From the NCBI GenBank assembly GCA_017940105.1, contig JAGAZG010000168.1, positions 6,361 to 70,360 of the forward strand: a stretch of 64,000 bases of DNA, given 5' to 3'. Below, one piece after another: positions 17,925 to 24,273 of the stretch (its first letter is position 1; the number at the start of each line of letters is the position of its first letter). Made by a program: the position numbers and the translations under genes. The notes below the pieces were generated by a model. The model was not told where the DNA came from. It saw only the letters and a list, made by a program, of their open reading frames with translations, and ran no database searches. The stretch comes from Mailhella sp. Lineage in GTDB: Bacteria; Desulfobacterota; Desulfovibrionia; Desulfovibrionales; Desulfovibrionaceae.

Positions 17925-18113
17925 ATGACGAAGCGGGAAAGATTTGCGAAAGCACTGTGGGAAACCTTCAGGTATGAGCTGCGCAAGGATGACAATATAA
18001 GATTTGTTCGCGGGTATGCTGATGAGAATATAGCTGATGTGGTTATCACACGGGCGGACGGATGCAAGGCAACCGTGGATGCTTATGACATCCAGCTTGG
18101 CTGCTTCCAGTGA
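17925..18113 (+). CDS. Small hypothetical protein (62 aa)
   Basis: ATG 17925 is nine bases after AAAGGGG. The N-terminus is basic and helical (TKRERFAKALWETFRYELRK); the rest looks beta-like. It is the first gene behind promoter P1 and is followed within 5 bases by a hammerhead-like RNA. Function unknown. Confidence 0.6.
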   Translation: MTKRERFAKALWETFRYELRKDDNIRFVRGYADENIADVVITRADGCKATVDAYDIQLGCFQ

Positions 18114-18118
18114 TGAAA

Positions 18119-18180
18119 GCCGAAACCAGCCGAAAGGCTGGTCAGCCGGAATTGACCTACCGGCTCTGATGTTGGCAGGT
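18119..18180 (+). ncRNA. Type II hammerhead-like RNA, copy 1
   Basis: Reading 5' to 3': GCC, GAA, stem III (ACCAGCC, GAAA loop, GGCTGGT), the cleavage-site C at 18143, stem I (AGCCGG, 10-base loop, CCGGCT), CTGATGT, T, GGC, AGGT. This is the order of a hammerhead with stem II open. The core deviates at one place: the expected CTGATGA ends in T (A9 to U), plus an extra T also present in the other copies. Loop I contains GACCT, able to pair with AGGTT after stem II. It lies between genes 17925-18113 and 18206-18499. Confidence 0.6.
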
Positions 18181-18205
18181 TGATAGCAGAAAGGGGCAGA
18201 TGAAA

Positions 18206-18499
18206 ATGTTCGTAAATACGTTTTTCCGTGTGGAGCCATCGTACAACAGGAAGGGCGAGCTGGTGACGACGAAGGTGCATGGCTATGACTTGTCGGCAAG
18301 TGGTGTGAGGATGCTTGACCTTGACGGCTACGCCCCGATTTTGGAAAAGTTCGGCGGCTGGTTCAACAAGAAGTCCCGCTGCATTTCCATTCCCGCAGAG
18401 GTGTCCCGCCTGGAACTCGCAAACTGGCTGGAATTCTACTATGGCGGCGAGGGCGATAATCCGAATGGCCAGCTGAATGCAGTGTATGTTGGAATTTAA
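18206..18499 (+). CDS. Hypothetical protein (97 aa)
   Basis: ATG 18206 is nine bases from AAAGGGG; ATG 18200 is possible. The sequence alternates short strands and ends with YYGGEGDNPNG. No cysteines, no membrane segment, no known family. It is the second gene of the P1 unit, directly after the first hammerhead-like RNA. Confidence 0.6.
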   Translation: MFVNTFFRVEPSYNRKGELVTTKVHGYDLSASGVRMLDLDGYAPILEKFGGWFNKKSRCISIPAEVSRLELANWLEFYYGGEGDNPNGQLNAVYVGI

Positions 18500-18532
18500 G
18501 TAGAATTTCTTGAAAAATTTTCGTAAACATGA

Positions 18533-18560
18533 TTGACTTATACGGTTAGCGTGTTAAGAT
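18533..18560 (+). promoter_or_regulatory. Promoter P2
   Basis: Identical to P1 over TTGACT, the 16-base spacer and TAAGAT. It is preceded by AGAATTTCTTGAAAAATTTTC, also seen upstream of the 20.0 kb promoter. Only the promoter part of the triplicated block is present here. Confidence 0.8.
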
Positions 18561-18612
18561 GAAGACAAGATAAATCACAACCACCTGAACGGAACGAAGG
18601 GAGACGATTGAG

Positions 18613-18783
18613 ATGTCGGCAAACATGAAGCAGTTCGTAGAGTATTGTGAAGCGTATGATCAGACTGGAAGCAAGAAATTTCGGGATGAGGCTATTCGGA
18701 TTTACTGGATGCTGACGGGTACGACGCTCGCAGCAGATGAATTCGAGGACAGGTACTTGGATTTGATGCACGAAAATTGGTAA
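18613..18783 (+). CDS. Small acidic protein (56 aa)
   Basis: ATG 18613 follows AAGGGAG. The peptide is helical and acidic, with YWMLTGTTLAADEFEDRYL in the middle. It sits right behind promoter P2. Its TAA stop is immediately followed by the second hammerhead-like RNA. No family recognised. Confidence 0.55.
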   Translation: MSANMKQFVEYCEAYDQTGSKKFRDEAIRIYWMLTGTTLAADEFEDRYLDLMHENW

Positions 18784-18845
18784 GCCGAAACCAGCCGAAA
18801 GGCTGGTCAGCCGGAACTGACCTACCGGCTCTGATGATGGCAGGT
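18784..18845 (+). ncRNA. Type II hammerhead-like RNA, copy 2 (canonical core)
   Basis: All core bases of a hammerhead are present: GAA after stem II (18787-18789), stem III with A-U closing pair and GAAA loop, the cleavage-site C at 18808, a 6-bp stem I, then CTGATGA (18831-18837). Stem II is GCC with GGC, with one extra T before GGC. The loop I sequence CTGACCTA can pair with AGGTT at 18842-18846, the pseudoknot known from bacterial type II hammerheads. It starts at the last base of the TAA stop region of gene 18613-18783. Confidence 0.72.
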
Positions 18846-18872
18846 TAAGCAGAACGAAGGGAGCTGGCCGAA

Positions 18873-19124
18873 ATGACGAAGATGGAATATGCGATGAAGC
18901 AGAACAGCCGTGAGATTGAGCAGGTTGAGAAGAAAATCATGGACAGCCTTGAGGCGATCAAGCGCAGCACCGAGCGGGCCTTGGCAGCAGAGAACAAAGC
19001 CTTCTCGACGGACATTCCGAGCATTGCTTGCTATGCGGCAGAACTCAAGATGGCGCAGGAAAAGTTGGAGCTTTTGTATCAGCATCGTCAGACGCTTGAA
19101 ATGCTGGCAGCCGATGAAGATTGA
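18873..19124 (+). CDS. Coiled-coil protein (83 aa)
   Basis: ATG 18873 follows AAGGGAG at 11 bases. The protein is almost entirely helical, with two coiled-coil segments (about 8-40 and 52-78). It lies downstream of the canonical hammerhead-like RNA, whose cleavage would leave this message with its own short 5' leader. Function unknown. Confidence 0.6.
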   Translation: MTKMEYAMKQNSREIEQVEKKIMDSLEAIKRSTERALAAENKAFSTDIPSIACYAAELKMAQEKLELLYQHRQTLEMLAADED

Positions 19125-19140
19125 TGAGAGGGCGGCAGAG

Positions 19141-19434
19141 ATGAAGAACGTAAGCGAATTTGACATCAGTCTGAAGAAGTTGTCCTGGGACAAGCTGTTC
19201 GACAGCGAGGAGGAATTGGTTGAGGCTATGATGGGCTGTCCGGTAGAACGGACTGCCAGCCGACATGGACTTGTGCCGAAGGGTTATGAGTATATCGCCG
19301 GGTTCCAGCGGTACTATGCCAAGAACCGCTGCCTGACCGACAAGCAGATGACCCAGCTCAAAAGGCTGGCGAAGTCTGTGTATGTCGGCATCAAGGGCAT
19401 GAACGTGGGTGGCTACATCGCAATGTGCTGGTAA
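19141..19434 (+). CDS. Hypothetical protein (97 aa)
   Basis: ATG 19141 lies eight bases after GAGAGGG; an in-frame ATG at 19114 overlaps the previous gene. The C-terminal half is basic (YYAKNRCLTDKQMTQLKRLA). It is the last gene before a strong terminator. No family recognised. Confidence 0.55.
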   Translation: MKNVSEFDISLKKLSWDKLFDSEEELVEAMMGCPVERTASRHGLVPKGYEYIAGFQRYYAKNRCLTDKQMTQLKRLAKSVYVGIKGMNVGGYIAMCW

Positions 19435-19437
19435 GCT

Positions 19438-19462
19438 GGCGGGCCTTGTTGCCCGCCTTTTT
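19438..19462 (+). terminator. Terminator
   Basis: GGCGGGC pairs with GCCCGCC around a 6-base loop and is followed by TTTTT. Confidence 0.9.
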
Positions 19463-19469
19463 CTGTGTC

Positions 19470-19498
19470 TTGCGCCTGTGACGCTATCGTGTTATGAT
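19470..19498 (+). promoter_or_regulatory. Promoter for the RHH-like gene
   Basis: TTGCGC and TATGAT are separated by 17 bases with GACGCTATCGTG, a relative of the TAGCGTG element in the other promoters of this array. Confidence 0.6.
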
Positions 19499-19524
19499 GG
19501 TAGCATAGAAAGGATGTGGTCGGA

Positions 19525-19734
19525 ATGGCACAGAGCAAGGCGCACATGGCGGCGACCAGCCGTTATGAGCAGAAGGCATACGACAAGCTGTTGATACGTC
19601 TGCGCAAGGATGCAGATGTGAACGGCAGCACTGTCCGCGCCCATGCAGAGTCGCGCGGTGAAAGTATGCAGGGCTTTGTAGTCAGGGCCATCACGGAGAC
19701 GATGGCACGAGACAGAGCCGGGATAACAGAATGA
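19525..19734 (+). CDS. Ribbon-helix-helix (Arc-like) DNA-binding protein
   Basis: The 69-residue protein has the Arc/MetJ-type layout: a strand (DKLLIRLRKDA), a helix (GSTVRAHAESRG) and a helix (SMQGFVVRAITETMARD). Such small dimers repress phage genes. The start is not certain (ATG 19525, or GTG 19516 in frame). It stands alone between its own promoter and terminator, so it may be a dedicated regulator of the small-gene array. Confidence 0.75.
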   Translation: MAQSKAHMAATSRYEQKAYDKLLIRLRKDADVNGSTVRAHAESRGESMQGFVVRAITETMARDRAGITE

Positions 19735-19738
19735 GCAA

Positions 19739-19764
19739 AGACCCGCAGAGATGCGGGTCTTTTT
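19739..19764 (+). terminator. Terminator of the RHH-like gene
   Basis: AGACCCGCA pairs with TGCGGGTCT around GAGA and is followed by TTTT. Confidence 0.9.
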
Positions 19765-19975
19765 GTGTCCGCGTTTTCCCCAAAATGGCATCGCGCATCG
19801 CATAGCGTCAGCCCTCTCAAATCAAGCGCCCAGAGGCGCATCGCTTCTCAGAGCTTCTCCGCAGCCCTCGAATACAATCCCCTTCGCAAGCTGCGTAAAT
19901 CCGCTCTCAGCGAGTACCAGAGGCTTGCATTTTGGTGATTCAGTAGTCCTGGGTGGTCAGTTGCGACTGTGAGTA
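19765..19975. other. Non-coding interval of unknown content
   Basis: About 210 bases between a terminator and promoter P3 hold no credible gene. CCAAAATG (19780-19787) and CATTTTGG (19928-19935) could pair across the interval, and GCGCCCAGAGGCGC is a local hairpin. No promoter is evident. It could be a degraded gene, an RNA or an att region. Confidence 0.35.
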
Positions 19976-20005
19976 AAATTTCTTGAAAACTTTTCCGAAA
20001 AACTA

Positions 20006-20033
20006 TTGCAATATACAGATAGCGTGTTAAGAT
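20006..20033 (+). promoter_or_regulatory. Promoter P3
   Basis: TTGCAA and TAAGAT with a 16-base spacer (ATACAGATAGCGTG). It shares the AAATTTCTTGAAAA element upstream and GAAGACAAGATAAA downstream with P1 and P2. Confidence 0.75.
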
Positions 20034-20085
20034 GAAGACAAGATAAAGAACACCACTTGAACAGAACGAAAGGGGGTCAGACGAT

Positions 20086-20337
20086 ATGGAAAACGCAACG
20101 GAAAAGGCCGCCCGGCTCCAACGCGGGGACAGCTTGTACTGGTACTGCATCATGACCGTCTACCACGACGATGGCAAGATAGAACGCAGCATCGTTCGGG
20201 ATGACAGGACAGGCGCACCGTTCATCGTCAAGTCCTATGAGAAGCCGTTGGACGAATGTTACAGCCGGAAAGCGGCGGCAGTTTACTACACCTACTGCCA
20301 CGGGTACAAGGAAGCGTTGGCCTGTTTGGCCCGCTGA
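20086..20337 (+). CDS. Hypothetical protein (83 aa)
   Basis: ATG 20086 follows AAAGGGGG. The protein has WYCIMTVYHDDGKIERSIV strands and a C-terminal helix with several tyrosines. It is the only clear gene of the P3 unit; the third hammerhead-like RNA begins three bases after its TGA. Function unknown. Confidence 0.6.
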   Translation: MENATEKAARLQRGDSLYWYCIMTVYHDDGKIERSIVRDDRTGAPFIVKSYEKPLDECYSRKAAAVYYTYCHGYKEALACLAR

Positions 20338-20339
20338 TA

Positions 20340-20401
20340 GCCGAAACAGCCCAGGCGGGCTGTCAGCCGGAGATGACCTACCCGCTCTAATGATGGCAGG
20401 T
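20340..20401 (+). ncRNA. Type II hammerhead-like RNA, copy 3 (core mutated)
   Basis: Same order as copies 1 and 2. Stem III is ACAGCCC/GGGCTGT around AGGC instead of ACCAGCC/GGCTGGT around GAAA, a set of paired changes that keeps the helix. Stem I has one C-C mismatch. The core reads CTAATGA, a G5 to A change that would be expected to abolish cleavage. Loop I GACCT pairs perfectly with AGGTC at 20398-20402, and an outer stem II (CCCG 20330, CGGG 20402) can form as an alternative partner. Confidence 0.55.
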
Positions 20402-20450
20402 CGGGAAGGAGGTTTGATGAATTATTTTCGGAAAAATTTCCGAAAAACTA

Positions 20451-20479
20451 TTGACTATAACGACTCACAGGGCTAGAAT
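20451..20479 (+). promoter_or_regulatory. Promoter P4 of the putative small RNA
   Basis: TTGACT and TAGAAT with an ideal 17-base spacer. The spacer differs from P1-P3 (no TAGCGTG), but the upstream TTTCCGAAAAACTA is shared. A 19-codon frame with a ribosome binding site (20417-20476) ends inside it. Confidence 0.7.
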
Positions 20480-20485
20480 GAGATT

Positions 20486-20685
20486 ATAGGGAAAGAAAAA
20501 TTCCCGAAAAGCTCAGAGAAGTCCTCGGCAGCGGGTTGGTCAAGCTGCCCAGCACAACTGATAGCCAAGATTGGCCGGTGGCGACGGCTGGCCCGCATCA
20601 AGAGGCGGGAGTACATTATAGGCAAAGTCAGCAGACTATCTCAACGGTTCTATACACTCCCTCTCGCCACTGACGTGGCTTTTTC
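20486..20685 (+). ncRNA. Putative stand-alone small RNA (~200 nt)
   Basis: Promoter P4 and a terminator (GCCAC-TGAC-GTGGC then TTTTT, 20666-20684) frame 200 bases without a start codon behind a ribosome binding site. The interior offers several helices: GGCAGC/GCTGCC near 20528, CCAA/TTGG, GCCG/CGGC near 20575, and CCCGC/GCGGG near 20593. Its 3' 50 bases are antisense to the end of the minus-strand gene 20636-20869. It lies between the small-gene array and the lysogeny switch. No known RNA family recognised. Confidence 0.55.
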
Positions 20686-20869
20686 TTTGCCTGAAGTCAT
20701 ATCGGGCTTGGCAGGTCTGGCCAGCGAAAACTGTTTCACGGAAGTAAATCCCGTCTTCCAGCCATTCGCGCTTCACTGTCTCCCCTTCCCTCAGCTCCGG
20801 CAATTTGCTCTTTGCCAATGCGGATAGTTCTGACGCCACTGCAAGCAGTACATCTGAAGCACCCATCAT
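20636..20869 (-). CDS. Hypothetical protein (77 aa)
   Basis: Overlaps the stop of the Cro-like gene upstream by 4 bases. The N-terminal half is helical, the second half strand-like and basic (AGQTCQARYDFRQRK). It is co-transcribed with the leftward regulator. Its 3' end is covered by the antisense small RNA and its terminator. Confidence 0.6.
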   Translation of the reverse strand: MMGASDVLLAVASELSALAKSKLPELREGETVKREWLEDGIYFRETVFAGQTCQARYDFRQRKSHVSGERECIEPLR

Positions 20870-21084
20870 GCGTCCTCCTCATCATCGTCGCCAGTTTCGT
20901 CAACGAGAAGTTCATCAACTGTGCAGCCATAGAGCTTGGCTATCTCAACCAGCTTGTCTGCTCGTGGCTTTGCTAGTCCGCGTTCCCACTTGCTGACTGC
21001 CGAAGGCACCACGCCGAGAATCTTTGCGACCTCGTTCTGCGTGGGGATAACGCCTTGCAGCCGACGCTTTTTCATTATGTTCAT
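20866..21084 (-). CDS. XRE-family helix-turn-helix regulator (Cro-like)
   Basis: I start at ATG 21084, four bases after GAAGGAGGTGG, not at the upstream ATG 21105. The 72 residues are a single XRE HTH (PTQNEVAKILGVVPSAVSKW, then KLVEIAKLYGCTVDELL) with an acidic tail. Read leftward and divergent from the repressor at 21263, it is probably the Cro-like partner in the lysis-lysogeny switch. Confidence 0.85.
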   Translation of the reverse strand: MNIMKKRRLQGVIPTQNEVAKILGVVPSAVSKWERGLAKPRADKLVEIAKLYGCTVDELLVDETGDDDEEDA

Positions 21085-21143
21085 GCGCCCACCTCCTTCG
21101 TTCATGCGTTGCTTTTTTGTAAAGTTTATGTAACTGCATTCTC

Positions 21144-21172
21144 ATCTTAACACTATAATTCATATTTGTCAA
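21144..21172 (-). promoter_or_regulatory. Leftward promoter of the switch
   Basis: On the minus strand TTGACA (21172-21167) and TAAGAT (21149-21144) with a 17-base spacer that contains ATTATAGTG. It drives the Cro-like gene. Confidence 0.85.
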
Positions 21173-21206
21173 CTGTAATTCAATAAGTTATGCGGAGGTT
21201 TTTTGC

Positions 21207-21235
21207 TTGACCATGTGAATTAAATTCATTATAAT
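21207..21235 (+). promoter_or_regulatory. Rightward repressor promoter with operator palindrome
   Basis: TTGACC and TATAAT with a 17-base spacer. The spacer contains the perfect palindrome TGAATTAAATTCA (21216-21228), a likely repressor operator. Half-sites AATTCA also occur near 21158 and 21177 in the leftward promoter region. Confidence 0.8.
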
Positions 21236-21262
21236 AGACTTAAAAGAAAGGTGGTGCTAACC

Positions 21263-21685
21263 ATGAAAGACTTCGGCTCAAGACTCAGAAAGCTCCGCCG
21301 CGATGCAGAGATGTCACAAGCCGAGCTTGCTGAACAACTCGGTGTTGTGCCTTCGGCTGTCGGCAAATATGAACGTCTTGCAGATTCATACCCCAGCGTA
21401 GAAATTCTGCTGAAGATTGCTGACTACTTCAATGTCAGCACAGACTACCTCCTGCGCGGCATACAGCCCATGGCCATCGTGGAAAACAACATCAGCGGGG
21501 AGCTTACCAACAGCCCGCTCATTCAGGCCAACCACGGCAACGTGCTGGTCAACGACCGCAGCCTGTCGCCGGAAGCCATTGAGCTTTTGCACATCTATGA
21601 GTCCCTGTCCGGCAGGGAACGTCTCAAACTGCTCAATTTTGCCGTGGATATGGAAGAAAAGAGCAAGGAAGGTGCATCGACATGA
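21263..21685 (+). CDS. CI-like repressor, XRE family
   Basis: ATG 21263 follows AAAGGTGG. Residues 5-65 are an XRE HTH (MSQAELAEQLGVVPSAVGKY). The remaining 75 residues include a short linker and a helical end, with no S24 protease signature. The protein lacks the self-cleavage module of lambda CI, so induction may depend on another signal. It is co-transcribed with the integrase, whose start overlaps its stop. Confidence 0.85.
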   Translation: MKDFGSRLRKLRRDAEMSQAELAEQLGVVPSAVGKYERLADSYPSVEILLKIADYFNVSTDYLLRGIQPMAIVENNISGELTNSPLIQANHGNVLVNDRSLSPEAIELLHIYESLSGRERLKLLNFAVDMEEKSKEGAST

Positions 21686-23082
21686 AACGCGCAGCCCTCT
21701 ACATCCGCGTCTCAACACAGGAACAGGCTCAGGAGGGCTACTCCATCGGCGAGCAAAAAGAACGGCTGATAGCTTATTGCAAAGCGCATGACTGGCTTAT
21801 TGCCGATGTTTATGTGGACGGTGGCTACTCCGGCAGCAATCTCAACCGCCCTGGGATTCAAAAGCTCATGGACGAAACAGATAAATTCGATGTGGTGCTC
21901 GTCTACAAGCTCGATAGGCTTTCCCGCTCCCAGCGTGACACCCTCTATCTTATCGAAGAAGCATTCCTGCCCCACAATGTCGATTTTGTCTCCATGCAGG
22001 AGAGTTTCGACACCGCCACGCCATTCGGCAAAGCTATGATAGGGCTGTTGGCTGTCTTTGCCCAACTTGAACGTGAGCAAATCAAGGAACGTACACGGAT
22101 GGGCCGCATAGCAAGAGCCAAATCCGGTCTGTATCGCGGCGGTGGCAATGTCCCTATCGGCTATGATCGCACCAACGGCAAGCTCACCATAAACCTTTAC
22201 GAAGCCGAGCAGGTCAGGAAGATATTCGACTGGTATCTCGCGGGGCTTTCAATTCAACGTATAAGAAAACTCATGTCAGAGGCAGGATACACCACTCGCT
22301 ATGGCAATTACAGTTCATGGTCAACAGTTCGCAGCATCCTCTGCAATGTCGTATATACAGGCCGCATGGATTTCGGAGGCGTTACCGTGGAACACGCACA
22401 TGAAGCAATCATAACTGAAGAACAATTTCAAGCAGCAAGAGAACTTCAAGCCAAACGGCACCAGCATTCCTCAAACTTCCGAACCAAAAATCTTCTTACG
22501 GGATTGCTTGTCTGCGGACATTGCGGAGGCCGATATTATGTGAAGGCCAGTAGCCATCATCGCTACTATTCATGCTACTCCCGCACCAAACATATGCCTA
22601 CGATGGTCAAAGACCCAAACTGCAAAAATAAGCATTGGCGGAAAGATGACTTGGAAGCTGTCGTTGACCATAAGGTTCGCGAGGTTCTACAATCTCCCAA
22701 ACTTGCTGCCGAGATTGCTGCATCTCGCAAGCCGGAGCCAGTTTTATCCAGCAAGAATGCCGACATCGAAAAACGAATCAAAGCCATCGACAAACAAATT
22801 GCCAAACTGATGGAGCTATATCAGCTTGACGACATACCACCAAACGTGCTTGGCGAAAGCATCAACAAGCTCTACAATGAAAAGACCGCCTTGGAAGCAG
22901 CCATCGTCCCAGACAAAGAAAACCCCCAGTCGATTCCTTTTGACTTGGCCCAGGAACTCATTGCCGATGCCGCCCAGGTCTGGGACTTCGCCGATAAAGC
23001 ACAGAAACGCCGCATTCTGGAAAGCCTTGTTTCCCGCATTGTCCTGAATGGTGACGATGTTACAATCGAATGGGCCTTTTGA
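21682..23082 (+). CDS. Large serine integrase
   Basis: The 466 residues start with a resolvase-type catalytic domain: YIRVSTQEQ with nucleophile Ser11, VYKLDRLSRSQRDTL, and a recombinase domain with YTGRMDFGG and zinc-ribbon cysteines (VCGHCGGRYY, CYSRTKHM, NCKNKHW), then a coiled-coil region near 350-400. It integrates and, with a directionality factor, excises the phage by strand exchange at attP/attB. The overlap with the repressor gene means that repressor and integrase are made together. Confidence 0.95.
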   Translation: MKRAALYIRVSTQEQAQEGYSIGEQKERLIAYCKAHDWLIADVYVDGGYSGSNLNRPGIQKLMDETDKFDVVLVYKLDRLSRSQRDTLYLIEEAFLPHNVDFVSMQESFDTATPFGKAMIGLLAVFAQLEREQIKERTRMGRIARAKSGLYRGGGNVPIGYDRTNGKLTINLYEAEQVRKIFDWYLAGLSIQRIRKLMSEAGYTTRYGNYSSWSTVRSILCNVVYTGRMDFGGVTVEHAHEAIITEEQFQAARELQAKRHQHSSNFRTKNLLTGLLVCGHCGGRYYVKASSHHRYYSCYSRTKHMPTMVKDPNCKNKHWRKDDLEAVVDHKVREVLQSPKLAAEIAASRKPEPVLSSKNADIEKRIKAIDKQIAKLMELYQLDDIPPNVLGESINKLYNEKTALEAAIVPDKENPQSIPFDLAQELIADAAQVWDFADKAQKRRILESLVSRIVLNGDDVTIEWAF

Positions 23083-23094
23083 TGGCACAAAAAA

Positions 23095-23129
23095 AAATCC
23101 GCAGCAGGATACTGTCCCGCTGCGGATTT
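23095..23129 (-). terminator. Bidirectional terminator, end of late operon and integrase
   Basis: AAATCCGCAGC pairs with GCTGCGGATTT around a 13-base loop. On the minus strand the stem is followed by a run of T (plus-strand A run at 23089-23097), so it strongly ends leftward late transcription. It may also end the integrase transcript. Confidence 0.85.
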
Positions 23130-23155
23130 CCATGCGCTTTCCGAACAGATAACTC

Positions 23156-23320
23156 TCAGCCCTCCCTGTCCTTGATGATGTCCCTGAACACCATCGCCGC
23201 CACGCCGATTACTATGCCGTTTATCAGTATCTCCACGACTTGCTTCGTGAAACCAAACAGCATAAAAGTCGGCAGAGCCAGCAGGACAGGAATGACATAC
23301 AGCAGATGAATTCGCCGCAT
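23156..23320 (-). CDS. Small two-helix membrane protein (54 aa)
   Basis: ATG 23320 follows GGGAGG at nine bases; the frame open to 23398 lacks a better start. Two hydrophobic stretches (about 7-24 and 29-45) with a short polar joint and charged C-terminus give a holin-like profile, but it lies at the far end of the lysis region after its own upstream promoter. Function not established. Confidence 0.55.
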   Translation of the reverse strand: MRRIHLLYVIPVLLALPTFMLFGFTKQVVEILINGIVIGVAAMVFRDIIKDREG

Positions 23321-23351
23321 TTGCAAATTCCTCCCTTCTATGCTATGATTT

Positions 23352-23388
23352 TTCCAGCCAAAGGGGAACTTCCTTGTTCCCCTCGGCT
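23352..23388. other. Strong hairpin between two small membrane-protein genes
   Basis: CCAGCC and AGGGGAAC pair with GTTCCCCT and GGCTGG around a short loop. No T run follows on either strand, so it is more likely a stabiliser or attenuator than a terminator. Confidence 0.5.
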
Positions 23389-23404
23389 GGCCCCTCACCC
23401 CAGA

Positions 23405-23557
23405 TTAGCGTTTGTGCTTCCTATGGCGGTTACGCTTCCTCTTGGGTGAGGCTTTTTTGTTTGGTGGCCTGTGCTTTCGTGCTATCAGAGCTACCGCGAT
23501 AGTAACTACTGCGTTCACAAGTAAACCGACCAGCCATTTGATGTCGTCCTTATCCAT
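23405..23557 (-). CDS. Small membrane protein with very basic tail (50 aa)
   Basis: ATG 23557 lies behind GGAGGTGAAAGC. Residues 8-26 form one membrane helix (WLVGLLVNAVVTIAVALIA). The last 20 residues are K, R and H rich. It is the first gene behind the leftward promoter at 23591-23618. Possibly a membrane-active lysis or exclusion peptide; unproven. Confidence 0.6.
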   Translation of the reverse strand: MDKDDIKWLVGLLVNAVVTIAVALIARKHRPPNKKASPKRKRNRHRKHKR

Positions 23558-23590
23558 TTGCTTTCACCTCCTTTCCTTGTCCTCATCTTC

Positions 23591-23618
23591 ATTCTAACAC
23601 GCTAACCGTATATTGCAA
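23591..23618 (-). promoter_or_regulatory. Leftward promoter, copy 2 of the repeated promoter
   Basis: On the minus strand TTGCAA (23618-23613), 16 bases containing ACGGTTAGCGTG, and TAGAAT (23596-23591). It is nearly identical to P1-P3 and preceded by the same AT-rich element. Confidence 0.75.
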
Positions 23619-23852
23619 TAGTTTTTTCTAAAAATTTTTCTGAAAAATCTAAATGTCCACGGGCTGAAAAATTCTGCTCTCTGGATGCTTTCTGGTACGC
23701 TTCTGGTCTATTTTGCGTCAATGGCCTAAAGAAGAATATACGAAAATTATTTTTGCGCCGTATAAACGATATTCTCTGAGCCTTTGTGTGGTAAGGGATT
23801 GCGGGCTGTGGATAAGTTTGTGGACAACGGTGTGTTCACCGGGAAAGCACAC
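23591..23852. repeat. Copy 2 of the triplicated regulatory block
   Basis: Reverse orientation relative to copy 1. It contains TGTCCACGGGCTGA near 23653, the conserved segment 23723-23807 (GGCCTAAAGAAGAATATACG and CTGAGCCTTTGTGTGGTAAG) and TGTGTTCACCGGGAAAGCAC at 23831. The interval 23558-23902 carries no gene beyond this block and the terminator. Confidence 0.75.
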
Positions 23853-23853
23853 A

Positions 23854-23897
23854 AAAAGCCCCACGACCGAGGAAAATTCCTCAGCCGTGGGGCTTTT
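23854..23897 (-). terminator. Bidirectional terminator
   Basis: AAAAGCCCCACG pairs with CGTGGGGCTTTT, with an inner AGGAA/TTCCT helix. T runs flank the stem on both strands. It ends the lysin operon just after the stop of gene 23903-24094. Confidence 0.9.
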
Positions 23898-23902
23898 CTG
23901 CT

Positions 23903-24094
23903 TCAATACTCAATCTCTGTCCTGACATGACGCTTCTCGTCATCGAAGAAAATTCTGCCATCCTCGATACTGTCATACCTTGGAAACGTCCTCGCTAGAG
24001 ATTCATCCGGGCGACTCGACCTCCGCAGGATGTCCCGCACATTTTGCTTCTCGCGGGTTGTCAACGGGGTCTTCGAGTACACTACTACTTTCAT
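23903..24094 (-). CDS. Small hypothetical protein, paralogue of 24556-24750
   Basis: ATG 24094 follows GGGAGGC. The 63-residue protein shares its plan with the protein of 24556-24750: a V.YS-type start, T-x-x-E/D-K-x-x-x-x-x-I-L, SL/DLA..FP in the middle, IFFDD/A and a WCTEIKG/VRTEIEY end. The pair probably arose by duplication. Its 5' end overlaps gene 24003-24260 by 92 bases. Function unknown. Confidence 0.6.
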   Translation of the reverse strand: MKVVVYSKTPLTTREKQNVRDILRRSSRPDESLARTFPRYDSIEDGRIFFDDEKRHVRTEIEY

Positions 24095-24260
24095 CTGGCG
24101 ATGCCTCCCTCTGCTGTCCTCGGCGCAACTCCTTGTCGGGATCTGCCTCGAACAGCCTTCTCTCTATCTCCGGGCGCATATCGGCGAACAGGCCATCCTC
24201 GTCCGCCGCCAGCGCACCCATAACCTTGTCTGCAAACAAGACCCATGCACGGCTGTCCAT
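24003..24260 (-). CDS. Hypothetical protein (85 aa)
   Basis: ATG 24260 follows AGGAGGCG. The first 45 residues are helical and acidic. The rest (from about residue 50) is polar and low in complexity and lies in the region that also encodes the start of the 23903-24094 protein in another frame. The C-terminus may have been created by this overlap. Confidence 0.55.
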   Translation of the reverse strand: MDSRAWVLFADKVMGALAADEDGLFADMRPEIERRLFEADPDKELRRGQQREASPDESSSVLEDPVDNPREAKCAGHPAEVESPG

Positions 24261-24273
24261 GCTATGCGCCTCC

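Noticed and set aside
20417..20476. 19-codon frame with AAGGAGG upstream, ending in promoter P4
   Set aside because: Very short and made mostly of the AT-rich promoter-upstream element also found without a start at other promoters; not listed as a gene.
21682..23160. attP core beside the serine integrase
   Set aside because: Serine integrase sites are short and imperfect; without the host junctions I could not single out one.
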